Assembly: GCA_937871505.1 (NCBI GenBank)
Contig: CALMPF010000008.1
Span: 1-64,000, forward strand
Length of the DNA: 64,000 bases
Direction: 5' to 3'
Source of the DNA: an uncultured Planctomycetia bacterium
GTDB taxonomy: Bacteria > Planctomycetota > Phycisphaerae > Phycisphaerales > SM1A02
Shown here: positions 17,186 to 26,496 of the stretch, piece by piece
Layout of the letters: each line of letters opens with the position of its first letter
How positions within the stretch are numbered: the stretch's first letter is position 1
The notes under the pieces: model-generated
What the model was told of the DNA's origin: nothing
The model's database searches: none
What the model saw: the letters and a program-made list of their open reading frames with translations, nothing else
Translations under genes and position numbers: made by a program

Positions 17186-18088
17186 ATGGACCGCCTCCGC
17201 ACGATCGTCGTCGGCGTCGATTTCTCCGAGTGCTCCGCAGCGGCGCTGCGCACGGCGCTGCGCCTCGCCGAATCGCCCGGCGCCGTGCATGCGATCCACG
17301 TGATCGACGCGCTCGCGGTCTCGGCGGCGCCGAGGCTGGAAAGCGACCTGCGCCGCGCCATCGAGGGTTCGCTGACCGAACAGGCGCAGCGTGCGTGGGA
17401 GGGGCTCGTCCGGCAGGTTCCGGGCGCCGAGGCGGCCCGCTTCACCGCCCTCCTCGCGCCGCGCACCGCGGCGCTGCGCGATGCCGCGGTTGCGGAGGGA
17501 GCGGAGCTGCTCGTCGTCGGCGCCTTCGGCGATCGTCGTCCGAACGTCGGCCTCGGGACGATGGCGACGGCCTGCGTGCGCCACGCGTCCGTTCCGGTCC
17601 TGCTCGTCCGCACCGGAGGCCGGGAGTCGCTGCGGCGCGTCGGCGCGTTCGTCGACTTCAGCGAGACATCCCGCGCGGCGCTCGGTCTCGCGGCGCGGAT
17701 CGCCGCCGTCGAGCGCGCGGCGCTGGTCGCGGTGCACGTCTTCGACGCGCCGTGGCGCCGCCTGACCTATCTGGCGGCGGCGCCGATCGTCGATCCGGCC
17801 TTCGAGCGAGCGCAGCTCGAGGAGCTGCGCTCGAGACTCCGGCGATTCGTCGACCAGTCCCTCGGCAGCGCGGCGGAGGGCGTCGCCGTCGATGTCCATG
17901 ACCGTCCGGGAGGCCACCGCATCGGGATCGCCGAATATGCCGAGAGCGAGGGGCTCGATCTCGTCGCGATGGGGACGCGGGGCGGCCGCAACCTCCGCGA
18001 TGCGCTGCTCGGGAGCACCGCCGAGAGGGCGCTGCGCGATGTCGCGGTCTCGCTGCTCGCGGTCCCCGCGGCGCCGACCGACGCGTGA
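17186..18088 (+). CDS. Tandem universal stress protein (two Usp domains)
   Basis: The product has 300 residues made of two Usp folds of about 145 residues. Both start with the typical first strand (RTIVVGVDFSECSAAALRTAL and RRVGAFVDFSETSRAALGLA). The ATP-binding signature GxxGxxxxxxLGSTA is intact in the second domain (GTRGGRNLRDALLGSTAE) and degenerate in the first (GAFGDRRPNVGLGTMA). So the C-terminal domain probably binds ATP and the N-terminal one perhaps not. Such double proteins act in stress survival; the exact role is unknown. It is monocistronic with a start-proximal promoter. Confidence 0.88.
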   Translation: MDRLRTIVVGVDFSECSAAALRTALRLAESPGAVHAIHVIDALAVSAAPRLESDLRRAIEGSLTEQAQRAWEGLVRQVPGAEAARFTALLAPRTAALRDAAVAEGAELLVVGAFGDRRPNVGLGTMATACVRHASVPVLLVRTGGRESLRRVGAFVDFSETSRAALGLAARIAAVERAALVAVHVFDAPWRRLTYLAAAPIVDPAFERAQLEELRSRLRRFVDQSLGSAAEGVAVDVHDRPGGHRIGIAEYAESEGLDLVAMGTRGGRNLRDALLGSTAERALRDVAVSLLAVPAAPTDA

Positions 18089-18138
18089 CGGCATCCGCGC
18101 GCGGTTCCGGTCGCCCCGAACGGCGTCGCGGCGCCCCG

Positions 18139-19746
18139 CTACTCCATCAAGGCCTGAAGCTGCTTCGAGCGGTGGGCGACCGGAATCTCGACGGAGAACG
18201 TCGCGCCCCGTCCCGGCTCGCTCACGACGCTCACGCTGGCCCCGAGCAGGTCGCCCAGCTCGCGGCAGATCGCCAGCCCCAGGCCGGTTCCGCCGTGCCC
18301 CCGGGTGTGCGCCGCTTCGAGCTGGCGGAAGCGGCGGAAGATCGTCTCCTGCTGGTCGTAGGGGATTCCCGGCCCGCGGTCGACGACGCTGATGCGCACG
18401 CCCGGTCCGGTGTCGTCGCGCATCACGCGCTCGGCCGCGATCAGGACCGGCGCCTCCGCGGGCGAGAACTTGATCGCGTTGCTGACGAAGTTGTAGAGGA
18501 TCTGCTGGAGCTTGCCGGGGTCCGTCTCGACCAGCGGAAGATCGCCGACGAGACGAGTCTCGATCTCGATTCCCTTGCGCTGGGCCTGTGGCCGCATGAT
18601 TCCCTGAAGCCCCTCGACGAGATCGGCGATGCTCGTCGGCTCCACGTTGACCTCCATCCGGCCCGATTCGAGCCTCGCCATGTTCAGCAGGTCCTCGATC
18701 ATGTCGAGCAGGGCGCGGCCGCTGTTGAGGATGTTGGAGATGTACCGCATCCGCTTGGGATCCGCCTGCGGGTCGCCGCGGGCGAGCTCCTCGAGCAGCT
18801 CTGCGAAGCCGATGATGGAGTTCAGGGGCGTGCGCAGCTCGTGGCTGACGTTGGCCACGAACTCGCTCTTGAGCCGGTTCGATTCGTCAAGTCCGAGATT
18901 GGCCTCCGCGAGCTGGCCCACCTTCAGGTCGAGGCTGGCGTTGATCGTCCGCAGCCGCTCCTGCGTCCGCTCCACGCGTTCGAGCATCTCGTTGATGGAC
19001 TCCGCGAGGCGCTCGAACTCGTCGCCCGTGCCGATCTTCGCCCGCGCCGAGAGATCGCCGCGGCGCACCCGGTCGGCGATCGCCCCGAGCGCGCGGACGG
19101 GGCGCAGCACGAGCCGGGCGAGGATCAGGTGGACGAGAAGGACGCCGATCAGCGCCGCGCCGACGCCGGTGGCGACGAGAAAGACGCGGCTGATGAGGGT
19201 CTGTCCCGCGGCGACGCTGCTGTCGCGGTCGATGAAGAGGACGCCCTGGAGAGGGTCGGCCACGCTCGCATCGCGCGTGCCCGGCCGGAACTCGATCGCC
19301 CCGCGCGCCTGCACCGTCGTCCGCTCCGACTGCCGGATCGCCCGCGCGTACCGGTAGAGACGGTCGTTTCCCCGGCGCACTTCGAGGAATCGCTCGCGGC
19401 GCTCGGGTTCGGCGCGGAACTGCTCGATCGTGTCGCGCTGGAAGTCGTCGACGGCGACGAACGCGTCGATCTGAGGTTCGAGCGGGACGAAGCGCATCCG
19501 GATCGGTGCGTCGCGCCACTCGATCGGGCGCAGCGCCTCGCCGCGCAGCTTCCAGACGTCGGCGAGCTGCCGCGCGACCTCGTGCTGGCTCTCGTCGATG
19601 GCGTCGTCGATGCGGATCCACGGGACCGCGAGCGCGCCGGTGACCAGCGCGACGATGGCCGCTCCGAGGAGCATCTGCGACTTGGCGGAGAGCGAGAGGC
19701 CGGCGGACATGGTGATCGGTGACTCGGCAGGGGGATCGGCTGGCAC
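18139..19746 (-). CDS. Membrane sensor histidine kinase
   Basis: The product has 535 residues. Two membrane segments (about 24-42 and 182-205) flank a periplasmic sensor region of about 140 residues without a recognised domain. A HAMP linker follows (LVLRPVRALGAIADRVRRGDL...GDEFERLAESINEML), then a coiled coil, and the HisKA domain with the phospho-acceptor in FVANVSHELRTPLNSIIGF. The ATPase domain has the N box (LYNFVSNAIKFS), G1 (VVDRGPGIP), F box (IFRRFRQ) and G2 (GGTGLGLAI). No response regulator gene is adjacent. GTG 19746 directly follows the stop codon of the upstream gene; ATG 19710 is an alternative start. Confidence 0.88.
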   Translation of the reverse strand: MPADPPAESPITMSAGLSLSAKSQMLLGAAIVALVTGALAVPWIRIDDAIDESQHEVARQLADVWKLRGEALRPIEWRDAPIRMRFVPLEPQIDAFVAVDDFQRDTIEQFRAEPERRERFLEVRRGNDRLYRYARAIRQSERTTVQARGAIEFRPGTRDASVADPLQGVLFIDRDSSVAAGQTLISRVFLVATGVGAALIGVLLVHLILARLVLRPVRALGAIADRVRRGDLSARAKIGTGDEFERLAESINEMLERVERTQERLRTINASLDLKVGQLAEANLGLDESNRLKSEFVANVSHELRTPLNSIIGFAELLEELARGDPQADPKRMRYISNILNSGRALLDMIEDLLNMARLESGRMEVNVEPTSIADLVEGLQGIMRPQAQRKGIEIETRLVGDLPLVETDPGKLQQILYNFVSNAIKFSPAEAPVLIAAERVMRDDTGPGVRISVVDRGPGIPYDQQETIFRRFRQLEAAHTRGHGGTGLGLAICRELGDLLGASVSVVSEPGRGATFSVEIPVAHRSKQLQALME

Positions 19747-19748
19747 GC

Positions 19749-20051
19749 TCAGCCGATCGAGGCGGGCCTGAGCAGCCGCGCGATCTCCGCGTCGGCCTCC
19801 GGGAACCTGCGGCGCAGCATGGCGGCGTCGAATGACGCGGGGGGGTCGCCTTCGCTCCGCGAGAGCAGGAAGAGCAGGGCGGCGCGAGCCACGCGCTCCG
19901 GCGCGTCGGCGCCGTCGGGAGACCAGAGGTTGTAGTCGGCCCAGCTCAGCCGCACCTCGACGGAGATCGCGCGCCCGTCGCGCTCCGCCGCCGCCGCGAA
20001 GCGGAGTCCGCCCGGCACCTCGGATTCGCTGCGGATCTCGACGACTACCAT
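19749..20051 (-). CDS. Small protein of unknown function cotranscribed with the histidine kinase
   Basis: The product has 100 residues. It begins with three strands (MVVVEIRSESE, LRFAAAAERDGRAISVEVRLSW), then a helix-rich half with RVARAALLFLLSRSEGDPPASFDAAMLRRRFPEADAEIARLL. The first half resembles a small beta-sheet domain; no family is recognised. ATG 20051 has AGGAAG 5 bases upstream, a good ribosome binding site. Its stop lies 2 bases before the kinase start, so the two are one operon and it may modulate the kinase. Confidence 0.6.
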   Translation of the reverse strand: MVVVEIRSESEVPGGLRFAAAAERDGRAISVEVRLSWADYNLWSPDGADAPERVARAALLFLLSRSEGDPPASFDAAMLRRRFPEADAEIARLLRPASIG

Positions 20052-20120
20052 CGCACTTCCTTTTGGCGGCGGGCTCGCGCCGCGCCTGCCGGTCCTCCTC
20101 GGCGCCGTCGACCGCATCGC

Positions 20121-21449
20121 ATGGGCTTCTTCCTCGAGATCGTCCGTCTGGGTCTGAACAACCTCCGGCTGCACATGCTCCGGACGGTCCTGACGAGCCT
20201 CGGCATCATCCTTGGCGTCGCCGCAGTGATCATCATGGTCTCCATCGGCGAGGGGAACAAGCAGGCGGCGCTGCGGGAGATCACCGCCCTCGGGGCCACG
20301 AACATCATCGTCCGGTCCGTCAAGCCCGCCGAGACCACCTCGATGGGCGGCCAAGCCCGGTCGTTCCTGGTCAACTACGGCCTGCGCCGCGAGGATCAGC
20401 GACGCCTCGACTCGGGGCTCCCCGACGCGATCGCGGTCGTGCCGCTGAAGGCCGCGGGCAGCGAGATGTCCGCCGGCGCCGTGCGGATGACCAGCCAGGT
20501 CTTCGGCACCACGCCGGACCTCGCTCCGACGGCGCGGCTGCGCGTGGCGCGGGGTCGCTACCTGACAGACGAGGACCTCCGCGGACTCGCCCCCGTCGCC
20601 GTGATCGGCCACGAGGTGGCCGAGAAGTTCTTCCCGCTGCGCGACCCCGTCGGCGCCGACTTCCGCATCGACGACCGCGTCTTCCGCGTCGTCGGAGTGC
20701 TCGAGCCCGTCGGCCTCGCGGGGGGGACGGGCTCCGCGCTCGTCGGGCGCGATCTCAACTTCGACGTGCACATTCCCGTCACGACGACCCAAGCCTCCTT
20801 CGGAGACATCGTCGTGCGCCGGGCGTCGGGGTCGATGACCGGAGAGCAGATCGAGCTCTCGGAGCTCTACATCGTCGCCGACTCGACCGAGAGCGTGCTC
20901 GGGACCGCGGCGCGCGTGCGGCGGATCGTCGAGGTCGGACATCCCGGGTTCACCGATGTGCAGGTGATCGTTCCCTGGGAGCTGCTGGAGAACGCGAAGC
21001 GCACGGCGCTGATCTGGAACATCGTGCTGATCTCGATCGCCGCGATCAGCCTCGTCGTCGGCGGGATCGGCATCATGAACATCATGCTCGCCTCGGTGAC
21101 CGAGCGCACGCGGGAGATCGGCATCCGCCGGGCGCTCGGCGCCACGCGCAGGCACATCGTCGTCCAGTTTCTCGTCGAGACCGGGGCGCTCTCGGCGGTC
21201 GGCGGCCTTCTCGGAATCGTCCTCGGAGTCGGCGCCTCGCTCGGCGTCGAGCGCATCGTGCCGTGGCTGCTGGCGCGGCCGCTGCTGCGGCGGTTCATCG
21301 AGACCTCGGTCTCCATCGAGACCGAGGTGACCATGTGGTCGATCGTCGTCTCCTTCCTCGTCGCCGCCATCGTCGGCCTCGTCTTCGGGATCTACCCGGC
21401 GATCGTGGCGAGCCGTCAGGATCCGATCGTCGCGCTCCGGCACGATTGA
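20121..21449 (+). CDS. MacB-type ABC transporter permease
   Basis: The product has 442 residues with four membrane segments: one near the N-terminus (MLRTVLTSLGIILGVAAVIIMV) and three at the C-terminus, with a periplasmic MacB-PCD domain of about 240 residues between them. The signature RTVLTSLGIILGVAAVI, followed after the loop by the FtsX core MNIMLASVTERTREIGIRRALGATRRHI, identifies a MacB-like permease of the type used in tripartite efflux, lipoprotein or signal-peptide export. The C-terminus is GIYPAIVASRQDPIVALRHD, as usual. No ATPase or membrane fusion gene is adjacent in the window, so the partners must lie elsewhere. Confidence 0.88.
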   Translation: MGFFLEIVRLGLNNLRLHMLRTVLTSLGIILGVAAVIIMVSIGEGNKQAALREITALGATNIIVRSVKPAETTSMGGQARSFLVNYGLRREDQRRLDSGLPDAIAVVPLKAAGSEMSAGAVRMTSQVFGTTPDLAPTARLRVARGRYLTDEDLRGLAPVAVIGHEVAEKFFPLRDPVGADFRIDDRVFRVVGVLEPVGLAGGTGSALVGRDLNFDVHIPVTTTQASFGDIVVRRASGSMTGEQIELSELYIVADSTESVLGTAARVRRIVEVGHPGFTDVQVIVPWELLENAKRTALIWNIVLISIAAISLVVGGIGIMNIMLASVTERTREIGIRRALGATRRHIVVQFLVETGALSAVGGLLGIVLGVGASLGVERIVPWLLARPLLRRFIETSVSIETEVTMWSIVVSFLVAAIVGLVFGIYPAIVASRQDPIVALRHD

Positions 21450-21592
21450 CTCCTCGCGCTTCGGCGCGCCTCGACTCCCGCCGCAGTCGCTTGAAGCCGC
21501 GCCCCACGGCGTCGGAGATCGAGTCCCTCGCAGCCTCTGCATCCCCGGCACTCCCGCAACCCCCCCGAAGACCACCCCCGAGGACTGGCCGC

Positions 21593-21631
21593 AAAAGTCT
21601 GGCCCAAAAGTCTGGCCCAAAAGACGGGCCC
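21593..21631. repeat. 13-bp tandem repeat, three copies
   Basis: Copies 1 and 2 of AAAAGTCTGGCCC are identical; copy 3 reads AAAAGACGGGCCC. Confidence 0.8.
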
Positions 21632-21718
21632 CGAAGCCCACGGGCGAAGAAGTCGGCGCCGCGGCCATGTCGCTCCTGCGTGCGGAAGGCCGACCGTGGC
21701 CGACCGCGCGACGAATCC

Positions 21719-21766
21719 CTGAGCGCGCAAGCGCGGGAGGGCCTGAGCGCGCACGCGCGGGAGGGC
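21719..21766. repeat. 24-bp tandem repeat, two copies
   Basis: The two copies differ only by A or C at one position in the middle (GCGCAAGCGCG versus GCGCACGCGCG). Confidence 0.8.
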
Positions 21767-21842
21767 GCCCGGGGCGCCGGAGCGCTTCAGGGCGCGTCAC
21801 CCCGCGCGGGCGACGGGTGCGTTCGTCCGTTCGAGCTGCGCG

Positions 21843-22565
21843 TCAGCTTGAGGAAGGCGGGGTGACCGCGCCGCCCGCTGCGCCGCGAGCGGAGCGCGGA
21901 GGGCGGGGCTTGCGGAATCGGCGGAGCCAATCGGCGCGGGCCCGCGGCGGCGGTCCGCCGGTCCGCCGGTGGAGCATGATCCAGCGGCCGACTGCGCCGC
22001 CGACGATCACGAGCACGACCGCGGCGACGATGGCGGTGATGCGCCCGGCGGTGTCTTCCGAGCCGAATCCCTTCTGCACGAGGACGCCCAGGCCGAGCTG
22101 GAACGCGACCGTCCCGAGCGCCATGGAGGCATCGGTCAGGAAGAACTTCCAGAAGGGCATGTGCAGCATCCCCGCCATCACGATCGCGGCGGTGCGGCTG
22201 CCGGGAATGAACCGGGCGGTGAGGATGACCCACGCCCCGCGCGCCTCCAGTTGGTGCTTCGCCTGAAGCAGTCGCCTCGGATGGGCGAAGCGCTTGAACC
22301 ATCGCTTGTGCAGGAGCGGCGTGCCGTAGTGCCGCGCGACCAGGAACCAGAACGTGTCTGAAAAGACCACCCCCGTGTAGGCCAGAAGCCAGGTCGTCAC
22401 GAAGGGGAACGTCCCCTGTCCGATCAGCACGCCCGCCGGGATGAGGATCAGCTCCTCGCCGAGCGGCAGCATCAGCAGCAACATGACGAACAGCGGCCCG
22501 AGGTGGGCGTAGTCCGACACGAGCTGAGGGAGGTTCCCGGAGTAGTGTTGGAAGAACTCGATCAC
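21843..22565 (-). CDS. DedA-family membrane protein
   Basis: The product has 240 residues from GTG 22565. It shows the family features: LMLPLGEELILIPAGVLIGQG (the E-x(3)-P-x-P region of the first re-entrant helix), the helix with FSDTFWFLVARHYG, and the conserved RFIPGSRTAAIVMAGMLHMPFWKFF. A last helix (ITAIVAAVVLVIVGGAVG) and a basic tail follow. DedA proteins are envelope flippases or transporters linked to undecaprenyl phosphate or phosphatidylethanolamine recycling. A frame upstream continues to ATG 22616, but a TACCCT element lies inside that extension, so GTG 22565 is preferred. Confidence 0.85.
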   Translation of the reverse strand: MIEFFQHYSGNLPQLVSDYAHLGPLFVMLLLMLPLGEELILIPAGVLIGQGTFPFVTTWLLAYTGVVFSDTFWFLVARHYGTPLLHKRWFKRFAHPRRLLQAKHQLEARGAWVILTARFIPGSRTAAIVMAGMLHMPFWKFFLTDASMALGTVAFQLGLGVLVQKGFGSEDTAGRITAIVAAVVLVIVGGAVGRWIMLHRRTGGPPPRARADWLRRFRKPRPPRSARGAAGGAVTPPSSS

Positions 22566-22589
22566 GGGAGCGTTGGCGCGGACGGCGTG

Positions 22590-22595
22590 AGGGTA
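22590..22595 (-). promoter_or_regulatory. Candidate -10 element TACCCT of the DedA gene
   Basis: TACCCT on the reverse strand lies 24 bases before GTG 22565, which would give a leader of about 15 to 18 nucleotides. It lies downstream of the alternative start ATG 22616, which argues against that start. Confidence 0.4.
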
Positions 22596-22912
22596 GCACT
22601 CCGCTGCCACCGTCAAGGGCGCGGCGGAGGGCGCAGCGCTCCGGCGGCGATCGGCGACTGAGGAATCAGGAAGTCACGACTCTCCCCAAGCGTGCGGCCC
22701 GGGCCGGGGCGGCGCTATCGTCCGGGCCCCGGCGCGGCGTCGCGCCCGGGAATCTCCCCCGGCCTTCCCCCGCCTCGGCCGGATGACGATCGACTCGAGC
22801 GCCGGGCCTCCGGCGAGCGACTCGAAGGCCGTTGCGACCGACCGATGCGGGAGTGCCTCCGTGCCTGCGGCCGGAGCGACCCGCCGTCCACCTCAGAGAG
22901 TCCGACCACACC

Positions 22913-23587
22913 ATGCCGACCTCCATCGCCCTCGCAGTCGCCTCGCTGATCGCAGCCGCGAGCCTGATCTCCGCGCACCCCGAACCCGCGCACCCCGCCG
23001 TCGGGATCAATGAGCCTGCCCCGGTCGCGGAGCGGCTCGCCTTCGACTTCAAGGACCCCAAGGGCGTCAACGGGCTCGGCTTCGTCCTCGACTCGACGCT
23101 CGAGCCCTTCTTCGGCACGGGCACGGCGATCTCCGGGACCGTCGAGTTCGATCCCGAGGACCCGACGTCAGCCGCGGGCAAGCTCGTGATGGAGGCGAAG
23201 TCGCTGCGCATGACCAACGAGCGGATGACCGCCGTGCTCCACGGCGCCGACTGGATGGATGTCGCCAGCCATCCGGAGATCACCGTCACGCTCGTCAAGG
23301 TCGCGGCGGCGCGGCCGATCGCGGAGAACACCTTCGAGATCCTCGCCGAGGTCGAGATCGGCATGAAGGGGCGCACCGTGGCTCAGCAAGTTCCGATCCG
23401 CGCGACCTACCTTCCTGGCCGCCTCGGCGATCGCGTCCCGAACATGAAGGGCGATCTCCTCGTCCTGCGCAGCCGCTTCACCGTGAAGCGCAGCGATTTC
23501 GAGCTCAAGCCCGATGCGAGCGCCGAGGTCGTCGCGAACGAGATCCAGATCACCGCCGCGATCACCGGAGTGCGCAAGGCGGAGTAG
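22913..23587 (+). CDS. YceI-family periplasmic protein
   Basis: The product has 224 residues with a signal peptide (MPTSIALAVASLIAAASLISA). The mature part has the lipocalin-like YceI pattern: AFDFKDPKGVNGLGFVLDSTLEPFFGTG, SGTVEFDPEDP, the conserved MTNERMTAVLHGADWMDVASHPEITV (the family 'D..LHSPDWFDA..YP'), then GRTVAQQVPIRATYLPG and SRFTVKRSDFEL. YceI proteins bind polyisoprenoid or other amphiphilic lipids in the periplasm. Some family members sit near cytochrome b561 genes; none is seen here. A TATCGT sequence at 22716 could be the promoter but is distant. Confidence 0.85.
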   Translation: MPTSIALAVASLIAAASLISAHPEPAHPAVGINEPAPVAERLAFDFKDPKGVNGLGFVLDSTLEPFFGTGTAISGTVEFDPEDPTSAAGKLVMEAKSLRMTNERMTAVLHGADWMDVASHPEITVTLVKVAAARPIAENTFEILAEVEIGMKGRTVAQQVPIRATYLPGRLGDRVPNMKGDLLVLRSRFTVKRSDFELKPDASAEVVANEIQITAAITGVRKAE

Positions 23588-23749
23588 CGGTCTCGCCCGC
23601 TCCGGCATCGGCGCGCGGCGACTCGCCGCGGCCCGGCGCGCTCACGCGTCGCGCTCCGTCGGAGGCCCGTCGTCGGCGCCGTCGTCCGCCTGTTCGTCGT
23701 CTGCCACCCGGCACCGTTTCCCTCGCTCCAGCCGCTCGATCCACCGGCC

Positions 23750-24328
23750 ATGACTCCCCGAATCCTCGCCTTCTCCGGCTCCGCCCGCACCGGGAGCCTC
23801 AACCAGCGTCTCGTCGCCGTCGCCGCGGAAGGGGCGCGGAAGGCAGGTGCCGAGGTCACGCTGATCTCGCTTCGCGACTTCCCGGCGCCGATCTATGACG
23901 GCGATCTTGAGGAGGCTTCGGGCCTGCCGGAGAGCATCAAGAAGCTCAAGGCGCTGATGGCGGTCCATCAGGGACTCCTCATCGCGTGCCCCGAGTACAA
24001 CAGCTCGATCACGCCGCTGCTCAAGAACGTCATCGACTGGCTCAGCCGGCCGCAGCCGAACGAGGCGCCGCTGGCGAGCTTCGACGGCAAGGTCTGCGGT
24101 CTGCTCGGCGCCAGCGCGGGCGCCTTCGGCGGCCTGCGCGGTCTCTTCCACGTCCGCGACATCCTCCAGAACATCCGGGTGACGGTGCTGCCCGATCCCT
24201 ACCTCGTCGCGGTCGCCCGCGCCGATCAGCATCTGGACGAGGAGGGCACGATCAAGGACGAGCGGATGCGCGGCGCCGTCGAGAACGTGGGCCGGCGCGT
24301 TGCGACCGTCATCGCCCGTCTTGCCTGA
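23750..24328 (+). CDS. NADPH-dependent FMN reductase (flavodoxin-fold)
   Basis: The product has 192 residues. ILAFSGSARTGSLNQRL is the FMN-phosphate loop of the FMN_red family. It is followed by VTLISLRDFPAPIYDGDLE and by LLIACPEYNSSITPLLKNVIDWLSR, where the 'PEYN.S....LKN.IDW' motif is diagnostic. GKVCGLLGASAGAFGG is the second flavin contact. Such enzymes reduce FMN or quinones and other electrophiles with NAD(P)H in the cytoplasm. The gene is monocistronic by spacing; no promoter was identified with confidence. Confidence 0.9.
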   Translation: MTPRILAFSGSARTGSLNQRLVAVAAEGARKAGAEVTLISLRDFPAPIYDGDLEEASGLPESIKKLKALMAVHQGLLIACPEYNSSITPLLKNVIDWLSRPQPNEAPLASFDGKVCGLLGASAGAFGGLRGLFHVRDILQNIRVTVLPDPYLVAVARADQHLDEEGTIKDERMRGAVENVGRRVATVIARLA

Positions 24329-24801
24329 GTCGGCGCTCGCTGCCGAGGTGCGTGCCTTGAAGCCATCGCCGGAGCAGCGATGCCCTCGATGCACGCGGGA
24401 CATCGCAACCACGGCGGCAGCGCGCGGCGTGCCGATCAGCGGGGCCCTGCGCTGATGCACCCGATGGCCTCCGTTCCGATGGCGCTGAGCCGCCATCCGG
24501 CGACGGGAAGACACTCCGCGGCCGCTGGCGATCGCCCAGGCCGCGATGCCGCCCGACGCTGCGGAGACTGCCTCGGTGCGGCTCCCCGCACGATCATCGG
24601 ATCGTCGCCTCCCCGCCCGCATGGCGGCTGCAACGCCGCCCTGCTCCTGAGCGAGAATCCGGCAGCGGATCGGCGACGCAGGTCCTGGGCCTTCGTCCCG
24701 ATCCACGCTCGCCGCCTCGCTCGCGCCGCTCTCGCGGACGCCCCTCCGTCTGGATGCCTGCGGCGTCGCGCGTCGGACCCATCGCCTCCCTTCCGTCAAC
24801 C
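24329..24801. other. Gene-free stretch upstream of the DUF6288-like gene
   Basis: Open frames here are Arg, Ala and Pro-rich on both strands and show no recognisable domain. No repeat, terminator or clear promoter was seen. Confidence 0.5.
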
Positions 24802-26496
24802 ATGAACTCCCTGCGTCTCCTTGTGCTGTTGTCCGCCGCCGTCCCCGCGATCTCGGCGACGGTCCTGGCGCAGGTTCACTACCACGAGGATGGTCAGCCG
24901 TGGAAGCAGCGCGCCGGGACCGGGCCCGACGCGGAGGTCCCCGGCTGGTTCTACAACCTCGGCATCACCGGCATCCGCGTTGAACTGGTGGCCGACGAGC
25001 CCAAGGCGCTGCTGGTGAGGCACGTCTTCGCAGGGTCTCCCGCGAGCGGCGTGGTGCGCCTGGGTGATCTGATCGTCGGCGCGGGCGCGGCCGGTGGAGC
25101 GGGGGGTGCCGCGGCAGCGGAGGCGGCGGAGGACTCCGGTCGACCGGGGGGCGACGAGGGCACGGCTGGCCGGGAGAGTCTCCTGTTCCGGCACCCGCAC
25201 CGAAACGGCTACGGCGAGTCGGTCTTCGGCGCCCATGGCCCGATCTCGGAGTTCGCCGCGGCGCTCGAGACGGCACAGGGGCCGCGCGCACGCGATGCGG
25301 GGAAGCTTGCGCTCCTGCTCCGGCGCGATGGCGAGCGTGTTGAGGTCGCGCTCGACGTCGGCACCGCCTACGGCGCCTTCGGTCCGGAGTTTCCAGCGCG
25401 GTGCGGGAAGTCGGAACGGATCCTCTCCGAGCTCCTCGAGTTTCTCGCGAGGAACCAGCGGCCCGATGGTTCCTTCGGAAACCCGATCCACAACACGTTC
25501 GCACCTCTGGCACTCCTCGCGAGCGGCGATCCGCGCCACCTTCCGGCCGTCGAGCGGTGCGTGCGCATGCTCTGCGCGTCCACGCACGCCTCGGACGAGG
25601 GGGCGGCCTTCTCGCTGCCGAACTGGACGTACATGGGCGCTGCGCTCGTGCTGAGCGAGTACTACCTCGCGACCGGTGCCGAGTGGGTGCTGCCCGAATT
25701 GCGGCAGGTCCACGACTTCATCGCGGCCGGTCAGTACCTCGACATGGCCCAGATCAATCCGAAGGCGCGGGAGTCGCATCCGGATTCCTTCCCGACGGGT
25801 CCGCTGGACTCGCACGGCGGATGGGGCCACAACCCCGGCTTCGAGGGCTACGGACCGATCGCGATGATCACCGCCCAGGGCGCACTCGCCTACTCGATGA
25901 TGGCGCGCTGCGGCATCGCCATCGATCGCGCGCACCATGACGCCGCGTATCGGTTCCTGAAGAACGCCACCGGGGCCAACGGATATGTGTGGTACGGAAG
26001 CCGCGTCGGAGGCGCGCCGGACGGCTGGGCGGACATGGGCAGGACCGGGGCCGCGGCGATCGCGAACTTCCTCAGCCCGTATGCCGACGACTCGTATCGC
26101 GAGCGCGCCCGGCTTCACTCGAACGTGATCGCCGCACATCCGCAGAGCTTTCCCGACACGCATGGTTCGCCGGCGATGGGGATGGCGCATGCGGCCCTGG
26201 GCGCGAGCATCGAGCCCGCGAACTTCCGCGCGCTGATGGATGCCAACCGCTGGTGGTTCGCGCTCGCCCAGTGCTGCGACGGGAGCTTCTACTACCAGCC
26301 CAATCGAGACAACGCAGGCTACGGCGACGACGCCCGGATGACGGCCTCATCGGTCACCGCGTTCATCCTGGCGATCCCGAAGCGGAGCCTCGTGATCACC
26401 GGCAGGCCCGCCGGGGGCGCGGCTCGACCGGCGCTCGATGCGATCCCCGCGGTGCCGCCGACCGATCACGCCGGGCCAGAGCCGCTCGGTCGGTAG
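24802..26496 (+). CDS. Exported DUF6288-like protein with PDZ-like domain and alpha/alpha-toroid
   Basis: The product has 564 residues with a signal peptide (MNSLRLLVLLSAAVPAISATVLAQ). A PDZ-like segment follows (WFYNLGITGIRVELVADEPKALLVRHVF, then GSPASGVVRLGDLIVGAG). The large C-terminal part has repeats typical of terpenoid-cyclase-like alpha/alpha barrels: LLEFLARNQRPDGSFG, FAPLALLASGD, YMGAALVLSEYYLATG, GGWGHNPGFEGYGPIAMITAQGALAYSMMARCG, and CDGSFYYQPNR. This domain order matches planctomycete and verrucomicrobial proteins annotated DUF6288, whose function is unknown. ATG 24802 gives the signal peptide. The stop is followed directly by a serine-hydrolase fragment, so the 3' end may mark an ancient deletion junction. 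Confidence 0.7.
   Translation: MNSLRLLVLLSAAVPAISATVLAQVHYHEDGQPWKQRAGTGPDAEVPGWFYNLGITGIRVELVADEPKALLVRHVFAGSPASGVVRLGDLIVGAGAAGGAGGAAAAEAAEDSGRPGGDEGTAGRESLLFRHPHRNGYGESVFGAHGPISEFAAALETAQGPRARDAGKLALLLRRDGERVEVALDVGTAYGAFGPEFPARCGKSERILSELLEFLARNQRPDGSFGNPIHNTFAPLALLASGDPRHLPAVERCVRMLCASTHASDEGAAFSLPNWTYMGAALVLSEYYLATGAEWVLPELRQVHDFIAAGQYLDMAQINPKARESHPDSFPTGPLDSHGGWGHNPGFEGYGPIAMITAQGALAYSMMARCGIAIDRAHHDAAYRFLKNATGANGYVWYGSRVGGAPDGWADMGRTGAAAIANFLSPYADDSYRERARLHSNVIAAHPQSFPDTHGSPAMGMAHAALGASIEPANFRALMDANRWWFALAQCCDGSFYYQPNRDNAGYGDDARMTASSVTAFILAIPKRSLVITGRPAGGAARPALDAIPAVPPTDHAGPEPLGR

Larger units (their letters stand above)
21450..21842. other. Gene-free stretch with two tandem repeats
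   Basis: No gene is seen. A 13-bp unit AAAAGTCTGGCCC is present twice with a third variant copy (21593-21631). A 24-bp unit starting CTGAGCGCGCAAGCGCGG is present twice with one mismatch (21719-21766). Both lie between convergent genes, so no promoter function is expected. Confidence 0.6.

Noticed and set aside
22566-22616. Start of the DedA gene at ATG 22616
   Set aside because: The extra residues (MTVAAECYPHAVRANAP) do not fit the family and contain the TACCCT promoter element.
25989-26496. N-terminal half of the serine hydrolase in the frame upstream of 26497
   Set aside because: The translation is an Arg-rich shadow of the DUF6288-like gene and contains no SxxK or other family motif.
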